64,000 nucleotides of DNA from Papaver somniferum (taxonomy: Eukaryota; Streptophyta; Magnoliopsida; Ranunculales; Papaveraceae): positions 96,658,117 through 96,722,116 of the forward strand of contig NC_039358.1 of NCBI RefSeq assembly GCF_003573695.1. The letters run 5' to 3'. The notes under the pieces are model-generated. The model did no database searches and was not told where the DNA came from. It was given only the letters and a program-made list of their open reading frames with translations. A program made the translations under genes and the position numbers. Below are positions 34,002-46,303 of this stretch, in pieces. How positions within the stretch are numbered: the stretch's first letter is position 1; each line of letters starts with the position of its first letter.

Positions 34002-35109
34002 GTTGGTTCTGGTGGTTGTGTTGGTCTAAATTAAGAGTTTGTGGCCGGGATTATATGGAAGGCAAGTTGTTTGTCGCAAGATTGAGTGCATTGTGTTGTC
34101 GTTGATGATTACTAGGGAGTTGTTGTTGGTTTCTGGAATAAAGGAAATGTGTAATGGTCTAGTCAGTCTGGGCTGTGTATGAAATCGAATAGATTGCAGG
34201 GAAGGAATTAATGAGATAGCAAATTCAATGTAACTTCGTCCATCACCAGTTGTGAGATGCATAAGACGTGTTTGAGACGCAGTCAGGGAAAGGCTAGGTG
34301 TTGCTGGTGTCCGGGCTATTGGTTAGAGGTGTGTTTTGATCTAGTTTGGTTGTTAAGGGCAATTAAAAGATGTGGTTAGCAGTCGTAGTTTTGTGGATGT
34401 ATTTTGGCAGTGGCCAGGACTCTTGAGCCATGAAGATTAATCAGGCGATGTGGTGTTAATGGGATTTGGTCAACCAATTGAGCTGTGGTGGTGGAATTGT
34501 GGCCTTGACATGAGTAGCTAGATTTTTATACAACATCTCAAACTTCTTTCTACAAATAAAGAGGGGTCTATTCTATTATCTCCACTACTTTTGTTCTAGG
34601 GTTTATACTTGTTTCTTTCTCCTTCTTATTGTTATGAACTCCATTACATGAGTAGCTAGATTTTTATAGTTGGTTATAGATTAGTTACGATAGCATGGAA
34701 ACTGGGATTGGTAGCTGAGACATCTTGTTTCTATTTTCCCATTTGTGGTCAAAACATGTCAGCAATTACTATTATACATTGAACATAACACGTGAAACCC
34801 TCACTTTATCCTTTCTTTCAGATGTTGGGTTCTGTAACGGTTAGAACTCCATACTTAGATTTTTCTTAAATTTATCTTCCATGATTCTCTATAAATATAG
34901 TTGTATGATTGACGTATTATAACATGATTTGATTGTTTGTTTTATCAAGTTGTAAATTTGTTTTTTTTTTTTTTTTTTTTTTTTTTTGCTTAACAATAAA
35001 ATTTTATTGATAACTCAAGAATTTACAAGAAGTATATCATAATAGTACAAAAGAGGTGCCAAAAAGGAAAACTGCCACATATGACATCTAATTTAGAAAA
35101 ATGTAAAGT

Positions 35110-35560
35110 ACACTTGATTTGGATCTTCTAAACAACCTAGAAAGTCAGGTTTTTGTCCATATATACTCTGTTCACCTCTGCATAACACTGAACCTCTTTT
35201 TGCCATTGTATCTGCAGAGAAATTGACTTCTCTGTAACTATGAGTGAACTCCCAAGAAATGGATGCTTCACAAATCCTTTCCCACCTGGTAATAGCAAAC
35301 CATGGAAGTGTATTTCCCTGAAAATCACTAATGAAAACTTTTGAGTCTGTTTTAAATACAAGTTTATTGAATCCATGAATAAGTGCCCACTCCCCTGCTA
35401 TTAATACTGCAAAAATCTCAGCATAATAATTTGTAGAAACACCTAGTCCACCTGATATTGCAACTACATACTCTCAAGAGCTCAGTCTGCCCACTAATCC
35501 ATATCCAGCATTACCTGGATTTCCTCTAGAAGATCCATCACAACAAAGTAGCAATTTCCC
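35110..35560 (-). pseudogene. LINE RNase H domain
   Basis: LLLCCDGSSRGNPGNAGYGL, then after one TGA (35476-35474) GVSTNYYAEIFAVLIAGEWA and VFKTDSKVFISDFQG in the same frame, and REVNFSADTMAKRG near the end. These carry the D, E, D catalytic positions of the plant LINE RNase H. It sits at the C-terminus of ORF2. Confidence 0.85.
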
Positions 35561-35569
35561 CTGTTCAGG

Positions 35570-36905
35570 TAGTTGGAAAAACACTTCTTTTATGTTCATA
35601 CTCTTCACTCCCCTTATCTTCAGACCAAAAATTTTGAGTACCTGTAAACCATATTGTTTGTTCCACATATTTGCAGTCAATCTGAGCTCATTATCTAATA
35701 GTAATTGCTTGATTTTCTTCTTGGTGACATTCAGATCACATTTAACATTCCCAAAAATACATTCATTCCTCAGAAACCAGAGCTCCTTCATAGTTATGAA
35801 TGCACTCAAAAGCCATATTTCCTTTATAGCAGGGCTCTTATTTTTTTGCTAAATGAAAAACATCCTCAAATGATCTTGGGTTTTTAAAGTTAAAAATTCC
35901 ACCAAGCCAGCTCCAAATAATCTCACCATAATTGCAGTACCAAAGGATATGATCCCTTGTTTCTTCCTCCTTTCTACAGTATATGCATCTAGATACCATC
36001 TTAAAGTTTCTCTTCTTCATATTGTCATCAGTTGCACAAATGTTCCTAGCTAGTTTCCAAACATTACTAGAGATGCTAGGATGAACAGATTTGTGCCATA
36101 CCTTTTTGGTCCAATTCAGAGAAGGAAATTTTTATCTCATGATTTCCACTGTTGAATCTACTGTGAATCTTCCTGTAATGGTACCAGTCCATATTCTCTT
36201 GTCCTTGCTTTTACTAAAAACAGGTAAGTCATTTATATTAATCATCTCCATGAGCTCAGTTGGAATAACTCATTCCCCATCAAGAAGAAAATCTGACACT
36301 TTCATTTTTGGGAACTGTAATATGTATGCATTTTCAGGATATGCTTCTTGCAGAGGAATCTCCAGTACCCATTTATCATTCCAAGCTGAAATACTACTTC
36401 CATCACCTACAATCCATCTAGTATTTTCCTCTACTTCACAAATTACCCATTTAATTCCTGGCCAAATGGAAGACTTTTTGTAATATGTAATCCATTCACC
36501 ATTTTGATTCTTATACTTTGTTTGAAATTTTTTTGACCAATCATCAGTTCCATTTAGAATTCTCCATAGTATCTTCATTAAAAGAGCTTTATTTATGATC
36601 TCTAGCCTTCTCAGACCAAGACCACCTTCACTTATTGGAGAAAATTTTTTATTCCATTTCAGGGTAATCATCTTTCTAGTTGCAGGGTCCCCTGACCATA
36701 AAAAATTTCTAATTATTCTTTCACACTCCCTTATTACCCTCTTAGGCCACTTGTATACTGACATTGAGTAAATAGGTAAGCTACTTAGCACAAATTTGAC
36801 TAGGATTAATCTTTCTTGAAAAGATAGTATCTTACCCTTCCATCCTGCCAACCTCTCCTGCATCATATCCACCACACTCCATACATGTTGAGCTTTCACA
36901 TTACC
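35570..36905 (-). pseudogene. LINE ORF2, thumb region and zf-RVT
   Basis: Minus-strand frame 36899-36270 has WKGKILSFQERLILVKFVLS, NFLWSGDPATRKM and EGGLGLRRLEIINKALLMK, typical of plant L1 elements downstream of the reverse transcriptase. After a frameshift, CRKEEETRDHILWYC at 35985-35940 is the zf-RVT motif. Confidence 0.85.
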
Positions 36906-37999
36906 TTACATCAGCATTACTCCCAAGTACTTGTCAGGAAATTCAGCCAAAGAAACATTACAATATTCAGAAAGTTGAGCTCTTCTATTCTGACTTGTGC
37001 CCCCAATGAAGCACTTACTCTTCTCCATATTTATTTGTTGTCCAGATGCAGATTGGTATTTTTTCAGTAAACACATTAATTTTCTAACATTTCTCCTTTC
37101 ACCATTACAAAATAGAAAAATATCATCAGCAAAGAAAATATGTGAAGGTTGAGCACCCCCTCTGTTAACCATTGCTTTCAGACTGCCATCTTGAATCATT
37201 GTGGAGATGTTTCTACTCAGTATATCTTCAGAAATTACAAAGAGTAAAGGGGATAGTGGATCACCCTGTCTCAATCCTCTACCAACCTGAAAATATCCTT
37301 CTGGTCCTCCATTGACTAAAACAAATATGCTTGCTGATTGTAGAAGTACTTGCAGCCAGTGTAATCCTTGATCTGATATGCCAAATTTGCTTAAAGCTTG
37401 AAACAAGAAATTCCAACTGAGTCATAAGCTTGAGTAATATCAAGCTTTAAACCAAAATTACCTCCTCTCCTCTTTATGTCAATCTCATTAATCATTTCAG
37501 AAGCTAAAGCAACATGTTCTTGAATAGTTCTACCTTTTATAAAATCTCCTTGCTGACTTAATACCATTTTGTTTATAACCTTCTCCAATCTTGTAGCCCA
37601 TATTTTAGTAAAACTTTTGAAACTGAAGTTCATAAGACCAATTGGTCTGAATTGTTTGGCTTTCTTTGCATTATTCACTTTTGGTATCAACTTCAGATGG
37701 TTTGCATTTAATCCTCTTGGAATGAAGCCCTTACTTCAGCAGAATTGAATTTCCTTTGTTAGCTCAACACCAATTATCTCCCATGAGAATCTATAGAACC
37801 ATCCTGCAAATCCATCTGGGCCAGGAGCACTTTCTGGATTCAATTTGAAAACTGCTTCTTTAATTTCTTCAGCTGAAGGAGTGGAATTTATCATGAGGTT
37901 ATCTTCATTTGTAATATCTTTGGGAATATTTGTAAAAAGACTATCATCTATGTTGACTTCTTGATATTTAAACTTGTCTTCAAAGTGGATGACTAACAC
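36906..37999 (-). pseudogene. LINE reverse transcriptase
   Basis: Ordered motifs: FKLNPESAPGPDGFAGWFYR, AKQFRPIGLMNFSFKSFTKI, FGLKLDITQAYDSV, GRGLRQGDPLSPLLFVISED and HIFFADDIFLFCNG (FADD catalytic box), then EFPDKYLGV. They are spread over three frames with frameshifts around 37400 and 37730. Clearly an L1-clade enzyme. Confidence 0.92.
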
Positions 38000-39162
38000 A
38001 TTTGCAATTGCTTTTGATCTGAGATAATATCTCCTGCATCATTTTCCAGTTCAGTTATCATATTTTGAGCTTGTCTTAACCTCATTTTGATGCAGAAGTA
38101 TTTGGAGTTTGAGGCACCATTTTTTAGCCACTGTACTCTTGATTTCTGCTGAACAATCTCTCTTTGTTGTTGAAGTAGTATTTCTTGTTTCCCCCTTGCA
38201 GTTATAAGAGTATTTAATAAGGAGTTATCTGAAGCAGTAGTAGCAGACATAACTTCATCTTCCATTTGCTTCAGTTTCTTATTAACATCACCAAAAATTG
38301 ACCAGTTCTATTCCTTTAAGTCTTTTTTCAGTCTTTTCATTTTGTCCATGTAGACAAAAATTGGATTTCCTTCCATATTCTGATTCCAAGAATTTGCAAT
38401 ACTACTCAAAAACTCAGGATGGCTCTTCCAAACTTTTAAAGCTCTAAATGGAGTATTCTTTGGCTTTGGTATGTCTGCATTTCCTCCATACAAAATACTA
38501 TGATATGAAATTCCTCTACATCCAACTTTATAACCCCAACTTGAATATTTTTCTAACCATTTATCATTAAAGACGGCTCTGTCAAGGTTTCACACAATTC
38601 TCCTTTTTCCAGCTCTATTATATTACACCATGAGAAATCAAGACCAGTTTTTGGTGCCTGAATCAAACCACAACTATGAAGGCAGTTATTAAATTCCAAC
38701 ATGGATATCAGCATTGGTTTAAGTCCACCTTTTTTCATCTTCTCTCATTATTTTATTGAAATCTCCCATTACTAACCATGGCTTATTTAAAGCATTAATT
38801 GTTACTAAATCATTCCATAAACTTCTTCTATTTACTGTCAATATTGCTGCATGAACACCAGTGATTAAAGTATCTCCCACTTCAACTGTTATTGATTGAT
38901 CAGATAAGAATATAATGTTGGGTCTTTGAATTGAAGAACTCCACATAATCCAAATATTACCTTTGTTATCATTCCTTGAGTTGTGCATGGCTTCATAATG
39001 CATTCCTGGTAGCTTTAACTTTTTGCAAAACTCTATAGAGTAGTGAACTTTTGGTTCTGCAATAATTACTAAAGAAGGATTAAAAGATTTTAATAAATTC
39101 CTAAGTTTATCTTTGGCCTTCAATCTCCTTAGGTCTCTGATATTCCAATATGCCACTTTCAT
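38000..39162 (-). pseudogene. LINE endonuclease domain
   Basis: It begins MKVAYWNIRDLRRLKAKDKL at 39162, with an AEPKV motif, WLVMGDFNKIMRE and LDFSWCNI. These are the N, E, D/N signatures of the exonuclease-endonuclease-phosphatase fold. Later segments (VWKSHPEFLSSIANSWNQNM, SRVQWLKNGASNSKYF) are the linker to the reverse transcriptase. A frameshift lies near 38725 and more follow. Confidence 0.88.
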
Positions 39163-39917
39163 TGAGGGGATTGTGTTTGAGAAGAGCTTCTTCTTAATAA
39201 TTCTCTCTTTCCACCATTTAAAACTAAATTTGTTGTTTGTTGTCTTGTAGTAATATTGCTCCCCTGTTGTGTCTTCTGTTTTACTTTTTTTGCATTTTCA
39301 GTTGAAGCTTTCTTTCCAATTGGTGGTATAATAGTATTAGCCTTATTTATACACGGAGCACCAGCAGCATCCTTCAATAAATTTTCCACAGATAAAGTAG
39401 GAAATTCAATATTTGAGTTAAAAACTTCTTCAGTTACTTCTTGTAATACCTGAAATTTACTTGAATTAACAGGTGTTTCTTGTGGGATTTCTAAAACTTG
39501 TAGAGCTGGAGAACTTGATTCCACTAGAACAACATGTGGACAAATATCAAAACCAATATGAGGTTGAGTATTCTTTTTAGTTACTCTTCTCCACACTTTC
39601 TTTGGTACTTTATGAATCTCAGCATCATCAGTTGGCTTACCCTGTTCCCTTCTTTGATTTCTGCATTCAGAAGTATAATGACATACTATCTTGCAATGAT
39701 AACAAAATTTTGGCATATTAACCACTTGATTCAAACTTTCCATACTTAGATTCCACATTGAGTTTGCTAGGAATTTCCTTAGCCAAATCCATTTCAACCA
39801 GAATATTAGCATAAAATCCAGCTTACTTCTTAAGTGTTGTTTCATCAACTTTAATTGGTCTGCCCAAAGCTTTACCAATGTCCATTAGAATCTTCTCCTT
39901 CCAGTATTCTATACTAA
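39159..39917 (-). pseudogene. LINE ORF1, C-terminal part with zinc knuckle
   Basis: After the TIR element the ORF resumes with SIEYWKEKILMDIGKALGRP, runs into a TAA, changes frame and contains CYHCKIVCHYTSEC, a CX2CX4HX4C knuckle at about 39705-39664. The tail is Ser/Lys/Gln-rich. The ORF ends four bases into the start of ORF2 (ATG 39162), the usual tight ORF1/ORF2 arrangement. Confidence 0.8.
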
Positions 39918-40878
39918 CAGGGGTTTACTCAATAAATACATTTGTAGATTTGTAGAGATTTAAAAAGAGTCATGAAAATTAATAACTTCGTGAGAATTAT
40001 ACAGAATTGAGCAAAATTTTGCAGAGTTATGCAGAGTTGTCTAATGTCTTGTAGACATTTGTAGAATCCTTAAGAGTTGTAAAAAAAGAAAATTATATGG
40101 AAATATGCATGATAGACATAAATAAAAAAATTATTGTAGCTTATTTATTATAGTAACTTCAACAAATTTTATATAGAAATCTGCATGAAAAATACAAATA
40201 CGTAATTTATCATTGCTTATTTATTATACTAGCTTCAACTAATTAAAAAACTTAAACAGAGCTTTTGGTTGGTAACCTAGCAACAAGCGGCTCCAACACC
40301 CTTTTGAATAACAATGCCTAATCTATGAAAAATAAAACTACCAAAACCACTACTAGCGTCATTGCTAACTAAACAATTCTTCAGACGCTTGAAAAAACAC
40401 AAAGTATCCTCACCCAATTCTCCTAAAGTAGAGAAAGCTTGGACACCCAAACCATGACCATGTGTAACTTCAATTATATTAAAATAAATTATTATTATTT
40501 TATATATATATTTGTACATTAAAATTAAAAAAAAAAAGTTTAATCATATCATATAATTTATACTCATCTATAGTAAAAAAACATTTGTATAAAAAAATTG
40601 GAAGTCTTCCAAAATCTTACATATTTTGCGAGACTTTTATCAAGGCAAATATATACACAAAAGTCCCTCAAAGTCTTGAAAATAGGTAAGTATGTGAAGT
40701 CTTTGAATTTTCAAGTTTAAAACGAGTAACACAAACTTTAGAAGACCTTTTGACAATCTACAACGAGTAACATAAACTTTGAAAGAGATTTTAAAAGTAT
40801 ACAACTAATAACACAATACTTTGTAATTCCATTAAACTCTTTGGAAATCAATAAAAGTATTTATTGAGTAAACCCCTG
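39918..40878. mobile_element. 961-bp TIR element inside LINE ORF1
   Basis: Perfect 22-bp inverted ends CAGGGGTTTACTCAATAAATAC (39918-39939 and 40857-40878). The flanks suggest a short TA or TAA target duplication (TAA left, TAG right). Subterminal regions are A/T-rich, and short, mostly inverted words built on AAGTCTT/TTTGTAGA-like motifs recur. Removing the element restores the ORF1 frame across 'QLPGP/SIEYW'. The class (mariner- or Harbinger-like) is unresolved. Confidence 0.8.
40262..40519 (-). CDS. Unidentified ORF fragment in the TIR element
   Basis: An 80-codon minus-strand frame whose last ~60 residues (HGLGVQAFSTLGELGEDTLC, then FFKRLKNCLVSNDASSGFG) look protein-like and less AT-rich than the flanks. 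I cannot assign a family. It has no transposase catalytic triad, so it is either cargo or a relic of the autonomous partner. The start is not fixed. Confidence 0.35.
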
Positions 40879-41316
40879 TAGGACCAGGGAGCTGTACCCA
40901 AACATAAGCCATAGTTGTTTTTGTGAATCTGGATTAAAATTGGATTCCCATTTTCTTAATTTGAGTTCTTGTGATTCAGCCTCCCAATCTCCTTTCCATA
41001 TCAAGTTCATATCAGCTTCATTCTCCAGCTTAATAATGAAGTATCCTTTTCCGATAGGAATTAACTGAAAAGAACCCGAAGTTTTCCATTGTCTTCTTAA
41101 CGATGATTCAACAACACCAAATTTTAGCTTAACAAGGTCTAACCTACCAATCAAACTAAACTTCCATTCATCTAAACTCCCATCTATATCTTCATCAGGA
41201 ATGAAAGAAAAAAATCCAGAAGAATTTTGATTAACTTCATCAGGTTTTAAAATCTCATCTGGATTCAATGTAGATCCAGAATTTCCACCTGATTGGTTTC
41301 TTATTGATTCAGACAT
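40879..41316 (-). pseudogene. LINE ORF1, N-terminal part
   Basis: It starts MSESIRNQSGGNSGSTLNPD at ATG 41316, with LDEWKFSLIGRLDLVKLKFG, FQLIPIGKGYFIIKLENEAD and LIWKGDWE, the DUF4283-type RNA-binding segment of plant LINE ORF1. A frame change near 40900 leads to MAYVWVQLPGP directly before the TIR element. Upstream (41317-41546) is the LINE 5' untranslated region. Confidence 0.8.
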
Positions 41317-42158
41317 ATTTATTTGTTTTAATGATAAGAAAAAACTAAAGTATTAACACCGATCATTGAAGAAAACTAATGAATCACCTGAATTAATGAA
41401 GGAATTTTGAAAATCAAGGTAGATCGAAGAATTTAATGAAGCCGAGTCAAACCGATTTTTCGCCTGAGTTGTGACCGATTCGCAGAGCTCATTTTCAAGT
41501 TTATCCACCCTTATTATCGTTTTTAAATAATTTGCAAGTTTTCAATAAATTTGTTGAACTCATATTCATATCTATAGCTAGATTAGGGTTTATTATACGA
41601 AAAAGTGATAAATTCCTGATTACAAGTAGCATAGCTTGTAGTGATATATCCTTGTAATCATATATGAACCATGACCTTTGTTGAATTAAATAAGTGCATT
41701 TTCCACGTTCAATTGCATTAATTAGCCTAATTTCATGAATCTTAATGTATTTTGGGAATTGAACTTGATTACGTAATGTGTTAGGCTATTCTCTAGGTAG
41801 AATTCATACTTGCGTCGTTTTACATAGAAGTGTGATAAAATTAGGAAATTTGGGGGATATTCTTGCAATCAAGGTATCTTAGGGCTTTTGATAAATATCA
41901 ATTCTAGTTGTTAGGCAAGAACATGTTTGTGAATGAAAACGAAATCCTTGACCAATATTTTTATATTTTCGATTTACTTGTTTGATTTGATTATTCTATT
42001 TTCTTCTTAGCTTTTAGTTAGTTTAGTTCAAATAAAAATCAGAAAATCCCCATGTCCTATATAAGAAATATATAACAGTCCCAGACCTATCTGCGGGAAC
42101 GATCCATTCTTACCCTTGCTTCATAATAAATCACAAATACTGGGACAGTAGTATTAAT

Positions 42159-42539
42159 TTGATACGTTGCGACAAGCGATCAGCTGGGTATCTTACTTAT
42201 TGTGTTGATGATGATGTTCACAATCCTAAATGTGTTGAAAGTTATCCACGGTGCAACCTACTTACTCCAGAAGTGCAAATTAACCTCTTGGTTGAAGAAA
42301 TTCAGTCATTGAAGGTTAACTTCCAACTGGAAAGAGAGTGTCTCTCTAAAAAGGTTGAATTTATGGAATGTCGGCTGGATCAAATGAATAAGGAACAAAT
42401 AAGAACCAATAAGCTTATTTTTTATCGTGAACTTCATAAAGAGAAGAATCAACTCATCAAATTGAGAAAATCTCATAAGAACATTCAGCATGACTTCTTA
42501 AAACACATTCATTGGCCGAATTCCTTTTTTCCAGTTTGA
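42159..42539 (+). CDS. Unidentified coiled-coil ORF
   Basis: A 126-codon frame with a likely helical middle and end (LLVEEIQSLKVNFQLERECL, HKEKNQLIKLRKSHKN). I recognise no family. It begins at the inferred end of the old Tat-like LTR and stops ~160 bp before the SIRE-like LTR at 42696, so it may be a fragment of a transposon protein. The start is uncertain, and the adjacent 42540-42695 shows nothing. Confidence 0.3.
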   Translation: MIRCDKRSAGYLTYCVDDDVHNPKCVESYPRCNLLTPEVQINLLVEEIQSLKVNFQLERECLSKKVEFMECRLDQMNKEQIRTNKLIFYRELHKEKNQLIKLRKSHKNIQHDFLKHIHWPNSFFPV

Positions 42540-43379
42540 AGGACTACCAAATTATCCGCATGGCACAAAACCTATATATTAGTGCTCCTTGTATAAAGAA
42601 TGAGGCCATCTAGATAATTAATATGTTATTAGAAAACCGTGTTCACGTACTCCTCATCCTTGCAAGAGGAAGAAAGATCGAAAATCAAAAGAGATTGCTA
42701 AGTCGAACTCGCAAGTGTAACTATCTCAAGCTTATTGTCAAATTTAGTAGAGCAAAACTATATCTTGATTTCTAGTCCACTGTGTAGTCATGTCTCAGTT
42801 TAGGATAAAAGTGTATAGTTGGGCATCAGACTTCACTGCGTTCACTATTTGAAGAAGAAGAAGATCAACTAAAGACTTTGGATTGGAGAACTTCGTCAAC
42901 AAAAGGTATGTGAAGACTGAACCATCTATTCACACAGATATATTTTATTATATATACTAAAATGAGACTAAGTCGTATGACTAAGTAGACTTTAAATTAT
43001 TTCACAACAAAATTTTGAACTGTGTTTATTCCAAATATATTTCTCGAAATATGAGTTAAGTTATATGTCATTCGAACAATTTAATGTTCAAGATGATCAA
43101 TTGAAAATATCCTTGAACAATGTATTGTGTGAGCTTATCATTACTCAGGAATGTTTCGATTTGATTCATTTCAATCATGTGAAAATAACCTTGAACATTT
43201 TATATGACCTGTGTGAGACAATCATCTAATATTAACTTCGGATGTTTTATATTGATTAAGTAATCATTTGAGAATTACTTGGAACACGTGGTATGTGTGA
43301 CATTACCATTGTCGTCTTCCCAGGATGTTTCAAATCGAATATTGAGAGTTCTACAAAAATACTGACTTCTGGATACAGA

Positions 43380-43570
43380 AAAATCTGCGTACCTAGTAAA
43401 CGTACTGGCGAAACTAGTTTGGGTCCAAAACTTCAGTGTGCGTACCTAGTACACGTACATGCGTAACTGTGATGGGTCCGGAGCTGAAGTATGCGTACTA
43501 AGTACACGTACCGGTGAGACTAGGGAAGGTACGGAACTTTAGTATGCGTACTTAGTACACGTAATAGTCG
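43380..43570 (+). repeat. Tandem palindrome block in the diverged SIRE-like LTR
   Basis: Units of the form GTGCGTACCTAGTACACGTA and GTATGCGTACTTAGTACACG recur about four times, each separated by ~40 bp of 'GGCGAAACTAG-TGGGTCC-AACTTCAG'-like sequence. They occupy the same place as the palindrome block at 3121-3335 but with a different dyad. Confidence 0.65.
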
Positions 43571-43750
43571 GTTTATGTTCAACTAAAGACACCTTGATAC
43601 ACATACTCAGAATGCATACAAAAACGTATGTGCTCGTGAACATAGGGGAGTATGTGTACTCAGTGTGCATCCAAAAGTTCCTGAACTGTAACTGCTGTGA
43701 GGGTACACATACCTAGTATGCATACCCTAGTATTACAACTCACGAACTGG

Positions 43751-46303
43751 CACTAGTGGAAAACAGAAGTTCCGCGATCGTCAGGACAGGTCATATATAC
43801 GAGTTAAACGACATGTTCTTGCGGTCTCTGATAGGGTCGTTGATAAAGCGTCTTTTTTTATACGGCCCTAAGTCGTGGGTCTCTGAATATCGACCAATTT
43901 TAAGGGTACCGAGGTACAGAACCTCAGCCCGTGGGTCTCGGATTTAAATTATAATATAAAAAAATATATAGATTCAGATTTGCTGAAATGCCTGAATGGC
44001 TGAATCTGAAATAATCTGACCGACTGCATCAAAGTCAAGTCATAGTCAAGTCAAATGGAACTCAAATAAAGTCAAGTCAAAGTCAAGTCAAATGGAACCC
44101 AAACTGAAATTCAAATTTAAACTCAAACTTGAGAATTCCACGTTCATTCATTCATTTCCATTGGGTTTAAAATTATACAAAAAAGATGAAATTTTGAGGT
44201 TTGTTAAAGAACAGGTGCAAACCCGCAAAAAGATAATTTTTCCAATGATTAACTCACCTGCAACAAAAAAGTTTCAATATCATTTAACTAAAATAAACTT
44301 GGACAGTATGATAAAGTTTTAATAATAGCACAATGAACCACTCATCATCATTCACTTAGTTCTTAAACAAAGAATGGGAATTGGAAAATTGTATATTTGG
44401 AGAGTGATCTCACATGTTGTATATGTTTTTCTCCACTGATCACAAAGTCATCTATTGCATCTTCCCACCAAGGCAATAAGCAGTGTAAACAACCAATCTG
44501 AATTAGACAGTGAACAATAAAATTGTTAGTCTTAATACCTTTCTATGAGAAACTCCTAGGAAATAACTTAGTTAAGCGAATCCCACATGTTTTAGATTTC
44601 TTGATGGGACCATATTGATTGTGAATTATTTCCAATGGGATTTTCAGGGAATACTAAGATTAACAATAGAAAGAACAGATACATTGGCGAATTACCTAGA
44701 AAATCTGCAACGAGGGAGACGAGGATAGAACCGATGAGACAACTCTTTCTTCCCTCCACTGCACTGCTTCAGTAACTGTAATTTTTGATACGCTGTGTAG
44801 TTCATCCTGAATAAACAAGGTGCATATCAAGGCTCAGAGGCTCCTGGTTAAAGAACAAACTTTGTAAGGATAAAGAACACAAGCGAAAAACTTTAAATGC
44901 AAATGTAAAACTATCTTACTCCAAGTACAAACTAAATGTAGTGTTACAAGTGCTATTATCTTTATCAACTCATATACAACAATGAACAGTGGAGTAACCT
45001 GGGAAATACGTCAAACAAAAGAAGAACTATATATCCATTCTTTCCTTTACGCAAAAGTCTGTGTTATAATATAAATAACCAGCACACTACTCAAAGATAG
45101 AACACAAAAGAGTTAAGACTTGCATTACCATTCTAAAGATACTTTCAGGATTAACATGAAATAAAAAAATCAAAATAGAACATGTACAGTGTAAGTAAGT
45201 CAAGGTTTTAGAACTGAACTTCCATAGTAATCACCATGGAAGATTTGGATCAATGGATGGTCCGATGTATTAGAAATCAACATTACCGGATGAGATACAT
45301 GACAAGTTATGTCCAAATGAGCTACATGACAATTATAGGAATAGAGAATAATTCTCAAAAAACCTCGAAAATGTTATGCAGTGAGCTTATTAAGTGGTTA
45401 AGTTAAGTTATGAGGTATAAGATTACAAGTGAGCTCTTTTATTACTATTCACCTTCATATTTTACAGATCAAAAATAACTTGTATGCTTTCACTCACAAG
45501 CAGCATACCAACATAAGGTCTTAGTAATTCAAACCAGATGGGGGTATAAGTAAAGTAAAGGAATGATTATATTTCAAATAAGCCACATCTTATAGTTTAA
45601 TCATCTCAGCTCTATAGTTGCGAATCATACCCAGGCGAGCAGCACAAGCATTTTCAGTATTCCCACCTCCTTGTATTCTCCTTGATGTTAACTGCACAAT
45701 TCAAGTGCAAGGTTCTGATAAGGAGACAAAAATAAAAGTAACTAAACTATTTGGAGGAATCCAATTCCTTTATAGTTCACTAACCTGTCATGTAATAAGA
45801 ACTCGTCTGCAGTTTTCATTATATTCTCCTCGTATTGCAGCTCTCCTTGTATACTCATTGATGCCAACTGCTCAATTCAGGTACAAGGTTTTGATAAGTA
45901 GACAATAATAAAAAGTAACTTGTGCTTACTTAAAAACTGCAGCAATATTAAAGAAACATGTAACTTATAGCACCTGTTCAAATACCCAGAAACTTCAATA
46001 ATTTCACATATGCAGTTTTACGAAGTTTGATGTCAATAAACAAAATAATTTCACTAAGCACGTAAATCCCCTTGTAAAAAAATAAAAATAAACTCGCATA
46101 ACAATAATAAACATTTGTTAGCTTAAGCCAAACGATTGTAGCAATGGATTAGTGATTCTAAAAGTACGTCGATCCGAAGAAATTATCAAATTCCCTATCC
46201 TTACTTTCACTTCACTACTATTTTCTTTTTAGACAATCATCTGCATAAAACTTCTAAAAGCTAAATAATTTATACAAATTGCAATTCCCCACATATACTA
46301 GTG
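43751..46303 (+). mobile_element. CACTA-like DNA element, non-autonomous
   Basis: The left end CACTAGTGGAAAACAGAAGT with GC-richer subterminal sequence (TTCCGCGATCGTCAGGACAG) is typical of plant CACTA elements. The right end is taken as ...ATACTAGTG at 46303, which shares only the outer 7 bp of the left end. The flanks fit a 3-bp duplicate (GGC read with one-base ambiguity). The SIRE-like LTR resumes on both sides. No transposase is visible. The interior holds a 76-codon frame (44092-44322) with no known domain and a 176-bp-spaced duplication. Confidence 0.55.
45669..45925 (+). repeat. Direct duplication inside the CACTA-like element
   Basis: CCTTGTATTCTCCTTGATGT...GACAAAAATAAAAGTAACT at 45669 recurs at 45845 with ~10-15% changes, a 176-bp offset. 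Confidence 0.65.

Larger units (their letters stand above)
34963..41546 (-). mobile_element. L1-type LINE, decayed, nearly full length
   Basis: The minus strand carries ORF1 with a zinc knuckle, then an endonuclease, reverse transcriptase, zf-RVT and RNase H. It ends in a poly-A tail (T-run at 34963-34987 on the plus strand). Exact 9-bp duplicates AAATTTGTT at 34954-34962 and 41547-41555 define the insertion. A 961-bp TIR element (39918-40878) lies in ORF1. Frames are interrupted at many points, so it is inactive. Confidence 0.9.
26585..42160 (+). repeat. Old Tat-like LTR, interrupted by two retrotransposons
   Basis: The LTR starts TGATAGGTTTC after the purine tract. LTR sequence is seen at 26585-27424, 34002-34962 and 41547 to about 42160; the gaps are a copia (27430-34001) and a LINE (34963-41546). 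The exact target duplicates of those inserts (GTTGG and AAATTTGTT) show the three pieces were contiguous. The end near 42160 is approximate (CTGCGGGAACGATCC at 42091 resembles gypsy LTR ends). No partner LTR lies in the window. Confidence 0.5.

Noticed and set aside
43380..43700. Possible CRISPR-like array of short regular repeats
   Set aside because: The units are dyads in an LTR of a plant copia element, with unequal spacing and diverged copies, and no associated nuclease genes.
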